Below are positions 6,643 through 15,231 of a DNA stretch of 55,884 nucleotides, piece after piece. The translations under genes and the position numbers were made by a program. Numbering within the stretch: the stretch's first letter is position 1; the number at the start of each line of letters is the position of its first letter. Below the pieces are notes generated by a model. The model was not told the origin of the DNA. It made no database searches and saw nothing but the letters and a program-made list of their open reading frames with translations. This DNA is from UBA6100 sp049658145 (GTDB lineage Bacteria; Actinomycetota; Coriobacteriia; Anaerosomatales; Anaerosomataceae): contig JBASOJ010000107.1 in NCBI GenBank assembly GCA_049658145.1, forward strand, positions 1 through 55,884, written 5' to 3'.

Positions 6643-8991
6643 CTATCGAATCAATCGTTCGACGGTGTCGAGCAGCGTGTCTTGATTGAAGACCGACTTC
6701 GTGATGTAGGCATCGGCGCCCGCATCGATACCCTCGGCCTTCTCCTCATCACGCTCGAGTGAGGTGACGATGATGACGGGGATCGACTTCAGCGTGTCGT
6801 CCGACTTTATGGCTCTGGTGAGCTCGAAGCCGGTCATGTTGGGCATCTGCACGTCGGTCACCACGGCGTCGAGATCCAGCCCCTCGCGCAGACGCGCAAG
6901 GCCCATCGCGCCATCGGTCGCGGTCTCGACCTCGAACCCGGCGGCCTCGAATATCGACCGCTCGAGCTCGCGCGTGGTGAACGAATCCTCGCAGATCAGC
7001 ACGCGTCTCGGCCCTCTGGCCTCGGCCTCCTGTGCGACCCCGCCGGACCGGCGGGCCCGCACGCCGGTGAGCTGGCGTCCGTTCGTCATGAGGTCGGGGA
7101 CGTTCAGTATCGGTACGACCTCCCCGGCGCCGAGGATCGTCACGCCCGCGACGTTGTCGACCTGCTTGAGATGCGTGCCGAGGGTCTTGATGACGATCTG
7201 CTGCTCGCCGATGAACTCATCGACGATCATGCCGAGGCGGTGTCCCGAGAACCCGAGTGTCGCCACCGGGATCTTGAGGCTGGCTTCATCGCCGTTCGAG
7301 TCGATGCCGAGGATGTCCCGGAGGTGAACCAGGGGAACAGTGCGCCGTTGGCGACGGATGACCTCGTGACCCTCGACCTTGATGATCGACGAGCGCTCGA
7401 TCCGCGACGTCTCCTCGATCGATGAGGTCGGCAGCGCGAAGGTCTGCCCACCCACGCGCAACAGGAGCGCCCGGATGATGGCGAGCGTGAGCGGGATCGT
7501 GAGCCGGAAGGTCGAGCCCTTGCCGAGCTCGGATTCGACGTCGAGCGAGCCCTTGAGCCGCTCCACGACGTACTCGCGGACGACATCCATCCCGACACCG
7601 CGGCCGGAGATCTCGGTGATGATGGCCGCGGTGGAGAAGCCCTTCTCGAAGATCAGGTACCGGGCCTCGCGATCCGACATCGACTTGGCTTCGGACTCGG
7701 TGATGTAGCCCTTGCGCGTTGCGGCCGCCTTGACCTTCTCAGGATCGATGCCCGCGCCGTCGTCGGCGACCTCGATGATGATGTGGTCGCCCTCCTGCCG
7801 TGCACTCAGCGTGATCGTTCCCTTCGCGGGCTTGCCCGCCGCAACGCGCTCGGCTGCGGGCTCCACGCCATGGTCGACCGCATTGCGCATGATGTGCACG
7901 AGCGGGTCGTTGATCTCCTCGAGAACCTTCTTGTCGAGCTCGGTGTCGCCACCTTCGATGATGAGGTCGACATCTTTCTTGTACATACGCGCCAGGTCGC
8001 GCATCGCACGGGGGAACGTGTTGAACACCGTGCTGACGGGGAGCATTCGCAGCTCCATGGCGCGCTCCTGAAGATCGCCGACGACCGCCGATGTGCGCGA
8101 TGTGTCGTCCGCATAGTCCTTGGCGAGCGCGCTGAGATCCTTGCGCTGGGCCACGAGAAAGTCGTCGAGCGCGCGGACGTCTATCTCGAGCGCACTTTGA
8201 TCCTCGATCGATAGCGCGCTGAGCGCCGTCTTGATCCTGCCCCACGTCTGCAGCGCATCGACCGCACGGACGGACACCACACGCATGTCGCGGACCCGTT
8301 GTTGCGCCTTGATCTGCCCGATGACGACCTCGCTCACCAGGTTCAGCAGCCGGTCGACCTGGCTCGTCCGGATGCGGACCGTCGTCTGCTCCTTGCTGTG
8401 GAGCTTGTCATCGCGCTGCACCGCCTGGGGTGCGCGCGCGCCGTGTTCGAGCTCGGCCCCTGCGTCCTCGGTGTCGGCATGCTCCTCGCCGGTGACCGGC
8501 TCCGGGGCAGGCTTCGCCTCTGTCGCCGCAGGCTTCTCGGCTGTATCTGTGGTCCTCTGCGATACGGGGGCGGGTGCCGGCGCGGCCTCAGCTGCGTCGC
8601 CCGGGGACCCCGCCAGTACGGTCAAGCGCGTGGTCACTCCCTCAAGATCGATGTCGGATGCCGAGTCCTTGCCCGCGTGCTCGGCCAGGAAGACCACGCA
8701 GTCGAGCGCTTCGAAGAACGTGTCGGTCATGTCGCCGGTGTAGGCCATCCCTCCGTCGCGGATCTTGACCATCACGTCTTCCATGCGATGTGCGATATCG
8801 GAGATCTCGATCAGACCCACCATGCGCGACGAACCCTTGAGCGTGTGCGCGTCTCGCAGCCACTGGTCGATCAACGGACGGTTCGAAGGATCCGCCTCAA
8901 GATCGATGATGCCTTCGTTCAGGCGCTGCAGGAGGTCGGTAGCCTCCTCCTGGAACTTGGCGATGAAAGCCGAACGGTCGAACTCGACCAT
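6643..8991 (-). CDS. cheA: CheA-type histidine kinase fused to a receiver domain
   Basis: Histidine kinase of the chemosensory array. The 782 residues read, in order: HPt domain with phospho-His49 in RDAHTLKGSS; a Pro/Ala/Glu-rich linker (about 140-215) in place of a recognisable P2 docking domain; P3 dimerisation; the ATPase domain with N box HIMRNAVDHGVEP, G1 VADDGAGID and G2 GRGVGMDVV; a CheW-like P5 domain; and a C-terminal receiver with phosphoacceptor Asp in VVTDVQMPNMTGFE. The start at 8991 (MVEFDRS) has GAAGGAG upstream; the 101 extra upstream codons of the open frame are a shadow of the receptor gene. A CheA-receiver hybrid is typical of Frz/Pil-Chp-like systems rather than of simple flagellar ones. 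Confidence 0.95.
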   Translation of the reverse strand: MVEFDRSAFIAKFQEEATDLLQRLNEGIIDLEADPSNRPLIDQWLRDAHTLKGSSRMVGLIEISDIAHRMEDVMVKIRDGGMAYTGDMTDTFFEALDCVVFLAEHAGKDSASDIDLEGVTTRLTVLAGSPGDAAEAAPAPAPVSQRTTDTAEKPAATEAKPAPEPVTGEEHADTEDAGAELEHGARAPQAVQRDDKLHSKEQTTVRIRTSQVDRLLNLVSEVVIGQIKAQQRVRDMRVVSVRAVDALQTWGRIKTALSALSIEDQSALEIDVRALDDFLVAQRKDLSALAKDYADDTSRTSAVVGDLQERAMELRMLPVSTVFNTFPRAMRDLARMYKKDVDLIIEGGDTELDKKVLEEINDPLVHIMRNAVDHGVEPAAERVAAGKPAKGTITLSARQEGDHIIIEVADDGAGIDPEKVKAAATRKGYITESEAKSMSDREARYLIFEKGFSTAAIITEISGRGVGMDVVREYVVERLKGSLDVESELGKGSTFRLTIPLTLAIIRALLLRVGGQTFALPTSSIEETSRIERSSIIKVEGHEVIRRQRRTVPLVHLRDILGIDSNGDEASLKIPVATLGFSGHRLGMIVDEFIGEQQIVIKTLGTHLKQVDNVAGVTILGAGEVVPILNVPDLMTNGRQLTGVRARRSGGVAQEAEARGPRRVLICEDSFTTRELERSIFEAAGFEVETATDGAMGLARLREGLDLDAVVTDVQMPNMTGFELTRAIKSDDTLKSIPVIIVTSLERDEEKAEGIDAGADAYITKSVFNQDTLLDTVERLIR

Positions 8992-9022
8992 CGATATCTC
9001 CTTCGTGCGGACGAGCCGATGG

Positions 9023-10255
9023 CTACTGGTTGACCACCCTGAACGCCGCTCCGATGTGGCTGGACTCCTTCGCGATGCCGGAGAGCTGATCGGCGGCGCC
9101 CGCGACCTGACGCGAGGCGGACGCGGTCTGCTGCGCGACCGCCGCCACCTCGTGCATGGCCTTGACCACCTGCTCTGTGGCACTGCGCTGCTGCTGGGTC
9201 GCAGCCGATATCTCCTTCGCGGCGATCGTGGTCTGCTCGATCGTCTCGAGGATCTGATCGAAGCTCTCGCCGGTGGTGTGCGCCAGATCGACACCGCTCT
9301 GCACCTGCTTCATCTCCTGCTCTGTGGAGATGACCAGGTCGTTCGCGGCGCCCTGGATCTCGGTCATGATCGTCTCGATCTCGCCGGTGGAGTCCACCAC
9401 CGACTCGGCGAGCTTGCGGATCTCGACGGCGACCACGCTGAAGCCCTTGCCGGCCTCGCCGGCACGCGCGGCCTCGATCGCGGCGTTGAGCGCAAGGATC
9501 TTCGTCTGGTCGGCGATGCTGTTGATGATCGACAGCACCTGTCCGATCTGCTGGCTCCGCTCGCCCAGCTGCAGGATCTTCGCTGCGGAGGACTGGGAGC
9601 GGGTCTTGATCGACTCCATCGAGTCGAGTGTGTTCATGACCGCCTGCTGACCGCTTTCGGCGTTGCCGAGCGATGTCTCCGCCATCCGGACCACCTCGCC
9701 GGCGTTCTCGGCGATCTGACGGTACGTCGCGGCGAGCTCCTCCATGGTGGCGGTGGTCTGGCTGATCGATGCCGCCTGCTCCGCAGCGCCCGAGGCCTGC
9801 TGCTCGGTCGCCGAGAGGATCTCTCCCGACGCTCCCGCGAGGCGCGTGGAGGAGTCCTGCATCTGGTTGATCAGGTAGATGATCAGATCGAGCATCTGGT
9901 TGTACGAACGCGACAGCACCCCGAACTCGTCCTTCGCGTCCGCAGAGACCTTGTGGCCGATCTCACCCTCGCACGCACGCTTGATGCTGTTCACGACCTC
10001 GTAGAGCGGGACCATCATCCGATTACCCATCTGACGCTGGAAGAAGGCCAGTCCGATGACAGCGACGACGAAGATGAGCACCATCAGCACTGCTCGCAAC
10101 ACGAGTTCCGTATTGAGCTCACCCAGGTACTCGCGGAAGATCAGGAATCCCCCGATCAGCTGGATCAGGTTGGCCACCGCGATGAGCGCCAGACTGAACA
10201 GCGAGTACTTCAGTATGAAGTTGCCTGTGATCTTCTCGGACAGTCGTTTGAACAT
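9023..10255 (-). CDS. Methyl-accepting chemotaxis protein without a periplasmic sensor domain
   Basis: Receptor-like signalling protein of 410 residues. Two membrane helices (roughly 15-37 and 48-70) are separated by only about ten residues (REYLGELNTE), so there is no extracytoplasmic ligand-binding domain. A HAMP-like segment follows and then a long coiled coil with the conserved hairpin tip ADQTKILALNAAIEAARAG and GKGFSVVAVEIRKLAE. Start at 10255 with GAGGAG upstream. With no sensor domain, input must come from the membrane, from the HAMP region, or from a partner protein (inference). It lies between cheW and cheA and is presumably the dedicated receptor of this array. Confidence 0.93.
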   Translation of the reverse strand: MFKRLSEKITGNFILKYSLFSLALIAVANLIQLIGGFLIFREYLGELNTELVLRAVLMVLIFVVAVIGLAFFQRQMGNRMMVPLYEVVNSIKRACEGEIGHKVSADAKDEFGVLSRSYNQMLDLIIYLINQMQDSSTRLAGASGEILSATEQQASGAAEQAASISQTTATMEELAATYRQIAENAGEVVRMAETSLGNAESGQQAVMNTLDSMESIKTRSQSSAAKILQLGERSQQIGQVLSIINSIADQTKILALNAAIEAARAGEAGKGFSVVAVEIRKLAESVVDSTGEIETIMTEIQGAANDLVISTEQEMKQVQSGVDLAHTTGESFDQILETIEQTTIAAKEISAATQQQRSATEQVVKAMHEVAAVAQQTASASRQVAGAADQLSGIAKESSHIGAAFRVVNQ

Positions 10256-10268
10256 GCTGCGCTCCTCG

Positions 10269-10826
10269 TCAGGCGGTGTCTCCGATTGGCTCGAGGACCT
10301 TCTCGAGATTGACGATACCGATAAGCCGTCCGTCGATATAGACGGACCCGGCCACGAACTCGGCCTGCAGCTTGTCCAGTGTGGACAGTGCAGGCTCGAC
10401 ATCGCCCCGTGGTATCTCGGCGATGTCGCCTATCTCGTCCACGACCACCGCGGTCACGCAGTGCTCGTCGGCGACGATGATGGCCGACGGAAGTTCAGCC
10501 ACGTCGGCATGCTGCGTGCGACTGGGCACGCGCATCATGGTGCCCAGATCGGTAACCGACATGATCTCACCGCGAATGTTCACGACCCCGAGGATGTACT
10601 CGGGAACGCGCGGGATGCGGGTGACGGAACAGTCGTTGTAGATCTCGCGGACACCCTCGATCGGGAACGCGTACCACTCCTCGCCGAGGCGGAACAGCAG
10701 CAGCGATCTCGCGTCGGCCGTGGCCTCCTCTTCCTGCGCCTGCGCGAGCGACTCAGCGCGCTTACGCAAGACCTCCTGGATCTGGACGTTCCGGAAGTCG
10801 TTGAGCGCCTGGGAATCAACGTCCAT
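10269..10826 (-). CDS. cheW: CheW-type coupling protein (first copy next to the receptor)
   Basis: Scaffold linking receptor and CheA. The 185-residue protein has an N-terminal helical extension of about 40 residues (ALNDFRNVQIQEVLRKRAES) followed by a full CheW fold: LLFRLGEEWYAFPIEGVREI, ILGVVNIRGEIMSVTDL, IVADEHCVTAVVVDEI. Start at 10826 with GGGGAG upstream; the longer open frame upstream is the shadow of the second cheW. The start codon lies 2 nt after the neighbouring cheW stop, so the two are coupled. The N-terminal extension is absent from minimal CheW proteins. Confidence 0.92.
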   Translation of the reverse strand: MDVDSQALNDFRNVQIQEVLRKRAESLAQAQEEEATADARSLLLFRLGEEWYAFPIEGVREIYNDCSVTRIPRVPEYILGVVNIRGEIMSVTDLGTMMRVPSRTQHADVAELPSAIIVADEHCVTAVVVDEIGDIAEIPRGDVEPALSTLDKLQAEFVAGSVYIDGRLIGIVNLEKVLEPIGDTA

Positions 10827-10828
10827 GA

Positions 10829-11398
10829 TCACTCCCCTGCGTTCGAGGCATCGGCCGCCGCAAGCGCCGCTTCCGGAACCAGCCGGTCGACATCCAGCAT
10901 CAACACGAGGCCCTGTGGGATGCGGCACATGCCGAGCATACGGTCCGCCATGCTGTACAGGCTCGTCGGCGGCTGCAGGCCGTCCGGCGGTAGATCGACC
11001 ACGTCTTCGACACGGTCTACAACAAGACAGACCACGTGCCCGCGCACGCGGCAGAAGATCATCGGTGTCTCGAGCGTGTACTGGAGCCGCGGCAGTCCGA
11101 TCAGGCACCGCAGATCGATCGCCGGCACGACGAAGCCCCGCACGTCGATCAAGCCCACCACCGCAGCCGAGGTGTCAGGCAGCGGAGTGAACTCGACGAG
11201 CTGCTGGATCTCCTGTACGACGCCGATCGGCAGTCCGTACAGTTGGCCGTCGAGCTTGAAGGTGACCGCCTGCGCGACGTCCACGGTCGGCCGCTCGGCC
11301 TCGGAGTCCAGCTCGTCATCGGCGGGCGCCGCTTCGGCCGACACCTCCTCGGGTGCGGTCGGTTCCACGGCCTCGGCCTTCTTGGTCCTTCTCGGCAC
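10829..11398 (-). CDS. CheW-type coupling protein (second, divergent copy)
   Basis: 189 residues. The first 40 or so are Ala/Glu/Pro-rich and probably disordered; the rest is a CheW fold (VTFKLDGQLYGLPIGVVQEI, VVGLIDVRGFVVPAIDLR, VVCLVVDRVEDVVDLP). It is clearly diverged from its neighbour, so the two may couple different partners, as with paired CheW proteins of Pil-Chp and Frz-like systems. Start GTG with GGGAG upstream. It lies directly downstream of the pseudo-PilB gene (10-nt gap). Confidence 0.88.
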   Translation of the reverse strand: MPRRTKKAEAVEPTAPEEVSAEAAPADDELDSEAERPTVDVAQAVTFKLDGQLYGLPIGVVQEIQQLVEFTPLPDTSAAVVGLIDVRGFVVPAIDLRCLIGLPRLQYTLETPMIFCRVRGHVVCLVVDRVEDVVDLPPDGLQPPTSLYSMADRMLGMCRIPQGLVLMLDVDRLVPEAALAAADASNAGE

Positions 11399-11408
11399 GC
11401 ACGACTCC

Positions 11409-13259
11409 CTACTGGACGAAACGCAGGACCCTGTTCAGTTCGTCGGCACTTACCTCGCCGGCCTTTACACGCGAAAGTCCCGAGATGAGCAGCGGACGCA
11501 TGCCCGCCGCAGCGGCGGCCCCCGCGATCTCCGCTTCCGAAGCGCCGCGTCCCACCGTCGCCCGCACGGGCTCGGTGAACGGCAGGACCTCGTTGATCGC
11601 CACCGCGCCCTTGAAGCCGGTCTTCCCGCAGTTGGGACAACCGGATCCGGCCCTGTCCCGAAGACCCACGGGGGCTCCGGGGATGCGCGATGCGAGCGCG
11701 CCGTCGGTCTCGAGCGAGCAGTTCGGGCAGTTCAGACGCACGAGCCTCTGTCCCACACCGAGGGTGAGCGCGGCGGCGAGACTGTGCGGCTCGGCGCCGA
11801 GGTCGAGCATGCGGCGCACGCCCGATGCGATGTCCGCTGCCGGGAAGGTGGCGATCACGAGCTTGCCGAGACCGGCCGCCTCCACTGCAAGGTGCACGTC
11901 CTCGACGGTCCGAAGACCGTCGATCGCGATCACATCGGTGTCCTGCCTCATCCCGGCGGCGATATAGGCCGCGGGCGACGGGCCACCGGGCTCAAGCATC
12001 ACCTGAGCGACGGCCGCGATCTCGTACTCGATGGACTGCTCCACCGAGTAGACGGTCTTTCCGGAAGACGCCGCATGCGCCAGCAGCGAGTAATACGTGG
12101 TCGTGGACCCGCCCGCGACCGGTGCGCACACGAGCAGGATTCCGCGGCCGCGCTCGACCATAGCCTGCAGGGCCCGCGTCTCCGCCTCGCCCATCCCGAG
12201 CTCATCGAAGCCGCGTGGCTTCGGCTTGAACGCCGAGATCGAGACGACGAGCCGCTGTCCGGCGATCGTAGGGACCACAGAGACGGTGAGCACCCGGTCC
12301 CTGTCGCCGATCCGCGTATGCAGGCGACCGAGCGCCGGACGCGAGGCCGGGACGTTGCCGAGCCGGGCATACTGCTTGAAGCCGTCCACGAGTGCACCCT
12401 GCATGGAGAGCGGAGCACTCGCGACCTTCTCGAGCGCGCCCTTCACACGATAGACGAGGAAGAAGTCCTCCTTGTATGGCAACAGATGGATGCGACTTGC
12501 GCCGCGCGCGACCGCATCGTCGAGGATGTCGGCCACGAGCACGGCCACCTTGCGCGAGTCGGCGACTGCGAGCACGTCGAGATCGATAGCGGTCGGGCCC
12601 GGCGGAGCCGGCTCTGCCGCCGCCATCTGCTCGATGGTCTCGCCTGCCGGCGCCTCCGGGACCCCGGCGACCGCGTGTTCTGCCTCGACGACGGGAGCCA
12701 CCGGGACCGACGGCGTCTCGTCCGCCGCCTCTTCGAAGAAGTCGGAGACCTCGAGCTCCTCGATCTCGGCGACGACCGGTGCCGGCGGCGCGCTCTGAGT
12801 CTCGGCCACGACCGCGTCCATAGGGTAGTACTGCTCGAGTGTCGCCGCGAACGACGCACCGTCGGCGAGGACCGGCTCGAGTTCGAGACCGAGCTCCGTC
12901 GAGACCGCGTCCAGCGCGAAGACGTCCATGGGGTCGCCGACCGCGACCGTCAGCATACCCTCGATCTCGAACAGCGGCAGCACCCGTCGCTCACGCGCAA
13001 GGTGCGCAGGGACGAGCGCGAGCGCATCGTCCTCGGGGGCGTAGCTCGACAGATCGACCTGCGGGACGCCCATCTCGTGTTCGAGCACCGAGACGACATC
13101 GATGGCGCTCACGAGGTCGCGCTCGGTCAGGATCGAGCCCACGTGCACACCGCGCGTCGCCGCTGCGTCCTGCACGCTCACGACCTGCTCGCCCGTCATC
13201 AGACCGGCAGCCACAAGGCTGTCCAGCACGCGTTCTGAGATGCCGCTGCCAGAGGACAT
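11409..13259 (-). CDS. PilB/GspE-like protein with degenerate ATPase motifs
   Basis: 616-residue relative of type II secretion / type IV pilus assembly ATPases. In order: an N-terminal MshEN-like segment (about 1-150), an acidic Pro/Ala-rich linker (about 150-230), an N2-like domain (VLVADILDDAVARGASRIHLLP), and a C-terminal RecA-like core ending in a tetracysteine zinc site (C511, C514, C541, C544). The fold landmarks are kept but the catalytic ones are not. Walker A reads APVAGGSTTT with Ser385 where the invariant Lys should be. The Walker B block reads VIAIDGLRT with Gly448 where the catalytic Glu of GEIRD should be. The His box STLHT is replaced by ATFPA. ATP hydrolysis is therefore unlikely (inference). 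Embedded among cheY, cheR and cheW genes, it may be a regulatory decoy or adaptor for a true PilB. Confidence 0.88.
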   Translation of the reverse strand: MSSGSGISERVLDSLVAAGLMTGEQVVSVQDAAATRGVHVGSILTERDLVSAIDVVSVLEHEMGVPQVDLSSYAPEDDALALVPAHLARERRVLPLFEIEGMLTVAVGDPMDVFALDAVSTELGLELEPVLADGASFAATLEQYYPMDAVVAETQSAPPAPVVAEIEELEVSDFFEEAADETPSVPVAPVVEAEHAVAGVPEAPAGETIEQMAAAEPAPPGPTAIDLDVLAVADSRKVAVLVADILDDAVARGASRIHLLPYKEDFFLVYRVKGALEKVASAPLSMQGALVDGFKQYARLGNVPASRPALGRLHTRIGDRDRVLTVSVVPTIAGQRLVVSISAFKPKPRGFDELGMGEAETRALQAMVERGRGILLVCAPVAGGSTTTYYSLLAHAASSGKTVYSVEQSIEYEIAAVAQVMLEPGGPSPAAYIAAGMRQDTDVIAIDGLRTVEDVHLAVEAAGLGKLVIATFPAADIASGVRRMLDLGAEPHSLAAALTLGVGQRLVRLNCPNCSLETDGALASRIPGAPVGLRDRAGSGCPNCGKTGFKGAVAINEVLPFTEPVRATVGRGASEAEIAGAAAAAGMRPLLISGLSRVKAGEVSADELNRVLRFVQ

Positions 13260-13268
13260 GACGACCGC

Positions 13269-13649
13269 CTAGCCCTGGGCCTTCGCGAGTTCTTCGGCCA
13301 CCGCGCCGAGCAGCGTATCCGGCTCGACGGGCTTCGTGAGGTACTGGTTCGCCCCCGTGCGGATGCCCGTTGCCATCGCCTGCTCTTCCGTCTTCGCGGT
13401 GAGCATGATGATCGGGATCGACTTGTAGTTCTGATCGAACTTCAAGAGACGGCACACCCGATAGCCGTCGAGCTTTGGCAGCATGACGTCGAGGAGGATC
13501 AGATCGGGCTTCTCGGCACGGGCGGTCTCGAGCGCCTCGGCGCCGTCCGTGGCGGTGATGACCTCATAGCCGCCTGCGAGCAGGATGGCCTTGATCATCT
13601 CGAGGATCGTGGGGCTGTCGTCAACCGCGAGGATCCGCGCGCCTGCCAT
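13269..13649 (-). CDS. Stand-alone CheY/PilG-like response regulator
   Basis: Single receiver domain of 126 residues: acidic pocket VDDS, phosphoacceptor D54 in LLLDVMLPKLDG, Thr in MLTAKT, Lys in YLTKPVEP. There is no output domain, so it acts by protein contact. The start at 13649 is chosen for GGAGGGAG 8 nt upstream; an upstream in-frame start at 13670 lacks this spacing. It sits between cheR and the pilus-ATPase-like gene, as in pilG/pilH-type organisation. The natural phosphodonor is the CheA hybrid in the same operon (inference). Confidence 0.92.
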   Translation of the reverse strand: MAGARILAVDDSPTILEMIKAILLAGGYEVITATDGAEALETARAEKPDLILLDVMLPKLDGYRVCRLLKFDQNYKSIPIIMLTAKTEEQAMATGIRTGANQYLTKPVEPDTLLGAVAEELAKAQG

Positions 13650-13724
13650 TACCGTCTCCCTCCTGGCCATCCTCCCCCGGAGCCATGACGGGTCCGGGTC
13701 CGGAAGGCAGCGTCCGCCTTGATA

Positions 13725-15209
13725 CTAACCGTCGATGGCTTTACGACACTCTATCAGACTACGCTCGCACGTCCTGGCCAGAAGATCCGCCTGGAATCCG
13801 CCGGAGAACTCCGTCCACTTGCCCTCGGGACTCTGCTTGAGAGCCTTGAGCGCATTCTCGTACTCCTTCGCCGCAGCTTCCCACTTGCGCTGGGACTTGT
13901 AGATGTTGGCGAGGTTCAGGTGCGCGAGCGCGAAGTCTCCGTCGATGTAGATCGTCTTCTTGAGCTCTGAGATGGCGCGCACCGGGTCGCCCTGCCGCTG
14001 ATGGATGATGCCGAGGATGTAGCGCGCCACTGGAAGCAGCGGGTTGATCGCGAGCGCGCGATGCGAAGCGCGCATCGCTTCGTCGTAGTCACCCGTGTCG
14101 GCGTGTACGTATGCCGAAAGCAGATGCGCCTCGGCGTTGTTGGGATCGATCCCGAGCAGCAGGCCCACGGTCTCGAGCACCCGCTCGGGGCGACCCTCCT
14201 TGAGGTCGATCCGAGCCTGCGCGAGCAGATCCTCCGCACCAGACGCCGCGGAAGGCTCGACGGCCGGCGCCGCCGCGGTCCTGGACCGGGCCGACGCGGC
14301 CCTGGTAGCCCGCGCCGCCCTGGGCGGCGCCGACTGGCCGAACGCGAAGGCCTTACGCGACACGGGCTTGCGGTAGAGGAACACCCCGCCGACCTCGACC
14401 GCTTCGAAGGTCTCGTTCACCGAAGTCAGCGTCTCGGAGTGGCCGACGAACAGGTAACCGCCCTCGTTGAGGCTGTCGTAGAAGTTCTGCACCACGCGCC
14501 TCGTGGACTCCAGGCGGAAGTAGATCGTCACGTTTCGGCAGAAGATCACGTCCCAGTTGCCCATCAACGACAATGGATACGGCTCCTTGATGAGGTTCTG
14601 ATAGCCGAAGTCGACATGCGAGCGCACACGGTCGTTGACGCGGTAGTCATCGCTGGCGGTGCGGTCGAAGTGCCGGCTGACGACGTCTTCCGGGACGTTC
14701 ATCATCGCGCGCTTTCCGTACACGCCGGACTTCGCCCGTGCGAGCGCCTTGGTGGAGACGTCGGTGCCGAGTACCTGCGGCTTGTAGCCCGCCATCTCGA
14801 TACCGGAATCCATGAGTGTCATCGCGATCGAGTACGGCTCCTCACCCGTCGAGCAGCCGGCCGACCAGATGCGGATGCCGCGGTTGCTGTCGCCGCTCTT
14901 CGTGGCCATCAGCTCGGGCAGCACGTTGTTGCGCAGCGCGTCGAACTGGGCCGGGAACCGGAAGAAGCTCGTCTCGTTGATCGTCACGAGGTTGAGCAGT
15001 TCCTTGAGCTCGGCATCATCGCGCTCGAGGGCCCTGTAGTACTCGGGCAACGTCTGATAGCCGAGCCGGGTCGCACGCGTCACGAGCGAGATGCGCAGCG
15101 AGTCGAGCTTCGACTCCTCGAGGTAGATGGCCGATTGACGGTGGAGCAGGTCCCTGAACCGCCGGAACTCCTCGAGCGTAAGGTCCTTTGCGAGATCCTC
15201 GTTCAGCAC
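13725..15209 (-). CDS. cheR: CheR methyltransferase with C-terminal TPR repeats
   Basis: S-adenosylmethionine-dependent glutamate methyltransferase. 494 residues: N-terminal CheR-N helical domain (FRRFRDLLHRQSAIYLEESK), catalytic domain with TINETSFFRFPAQF, the SAM-binding segment RIWSAGCSTGEEPYSIA and FCRNVTIYF, then an Ala/Arg-rich linker and three or so TPR motifs (about 330-480) such as AHLLSAYVHADTGDYDEAMRAS written over consecutive helices. CheR-TPR fusions are found in FrzF-like proteins, where the TPRs regulate the methyltransferase. Start GTG, with GGAGGCGG somewhat far upstream. The gap of 75 nt to the next gene is the largest in the operon. Confidence 0.94.
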   Translation of the reverse strand: MLNEDLAKDLTLEEFRRFRDLLHRQSAIYLEESKLDSLRISLVTRATRLGYQTLPEYYRALERDDAELKELLNLVTINETSFFRFPAQFDALRNNVLPELMATKSGDSNRGIRIWSAGCSTGEEPYSIAMTLMDSGIEMAGYKPQVLGTDVSTKALARAKSGVYGKRAMMNVPEDVVSRHFDRTASDDYRVNDRVRSHVDFGYQNLIKEPYPLSLMGNWDVIFCRNVTIYFRLESTRRVVQNFYDSLNEGGYLFVGHSETLTSVNETFEAVEVGGVFLYRKPVSRKAFAFGQSAPPRAARATRAASARSRTAAAPAVEPSAASGAEDLLAQARIDLKEGRPERVLETVGLLLGIDPNNAEAHLLSAYVHADTGDYDEAMRASHRALAINPLLPVARYILGIIHQRQGDPVRAISELKKTIYIDGDFALAHLNLANIYKSQRKWEAAAKEYENALKALKQSPEGKWTEFSGGFQADLLARTCERSLIECRKAIDG

Positions 15210-15231
15210 GGCCGCGACCCGCCTCCGGTCC

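Noticed and set aside
10056..13238. 1060-codon plus-strand open frame across the chemosensory operon
   Set aside because: It is antisense to the receptor, both cheW genes and the PilB-like gene, is Arg/His/Asp-rich without any domain, and has no ribosome site. It is a by-product of GC-rich codon use.
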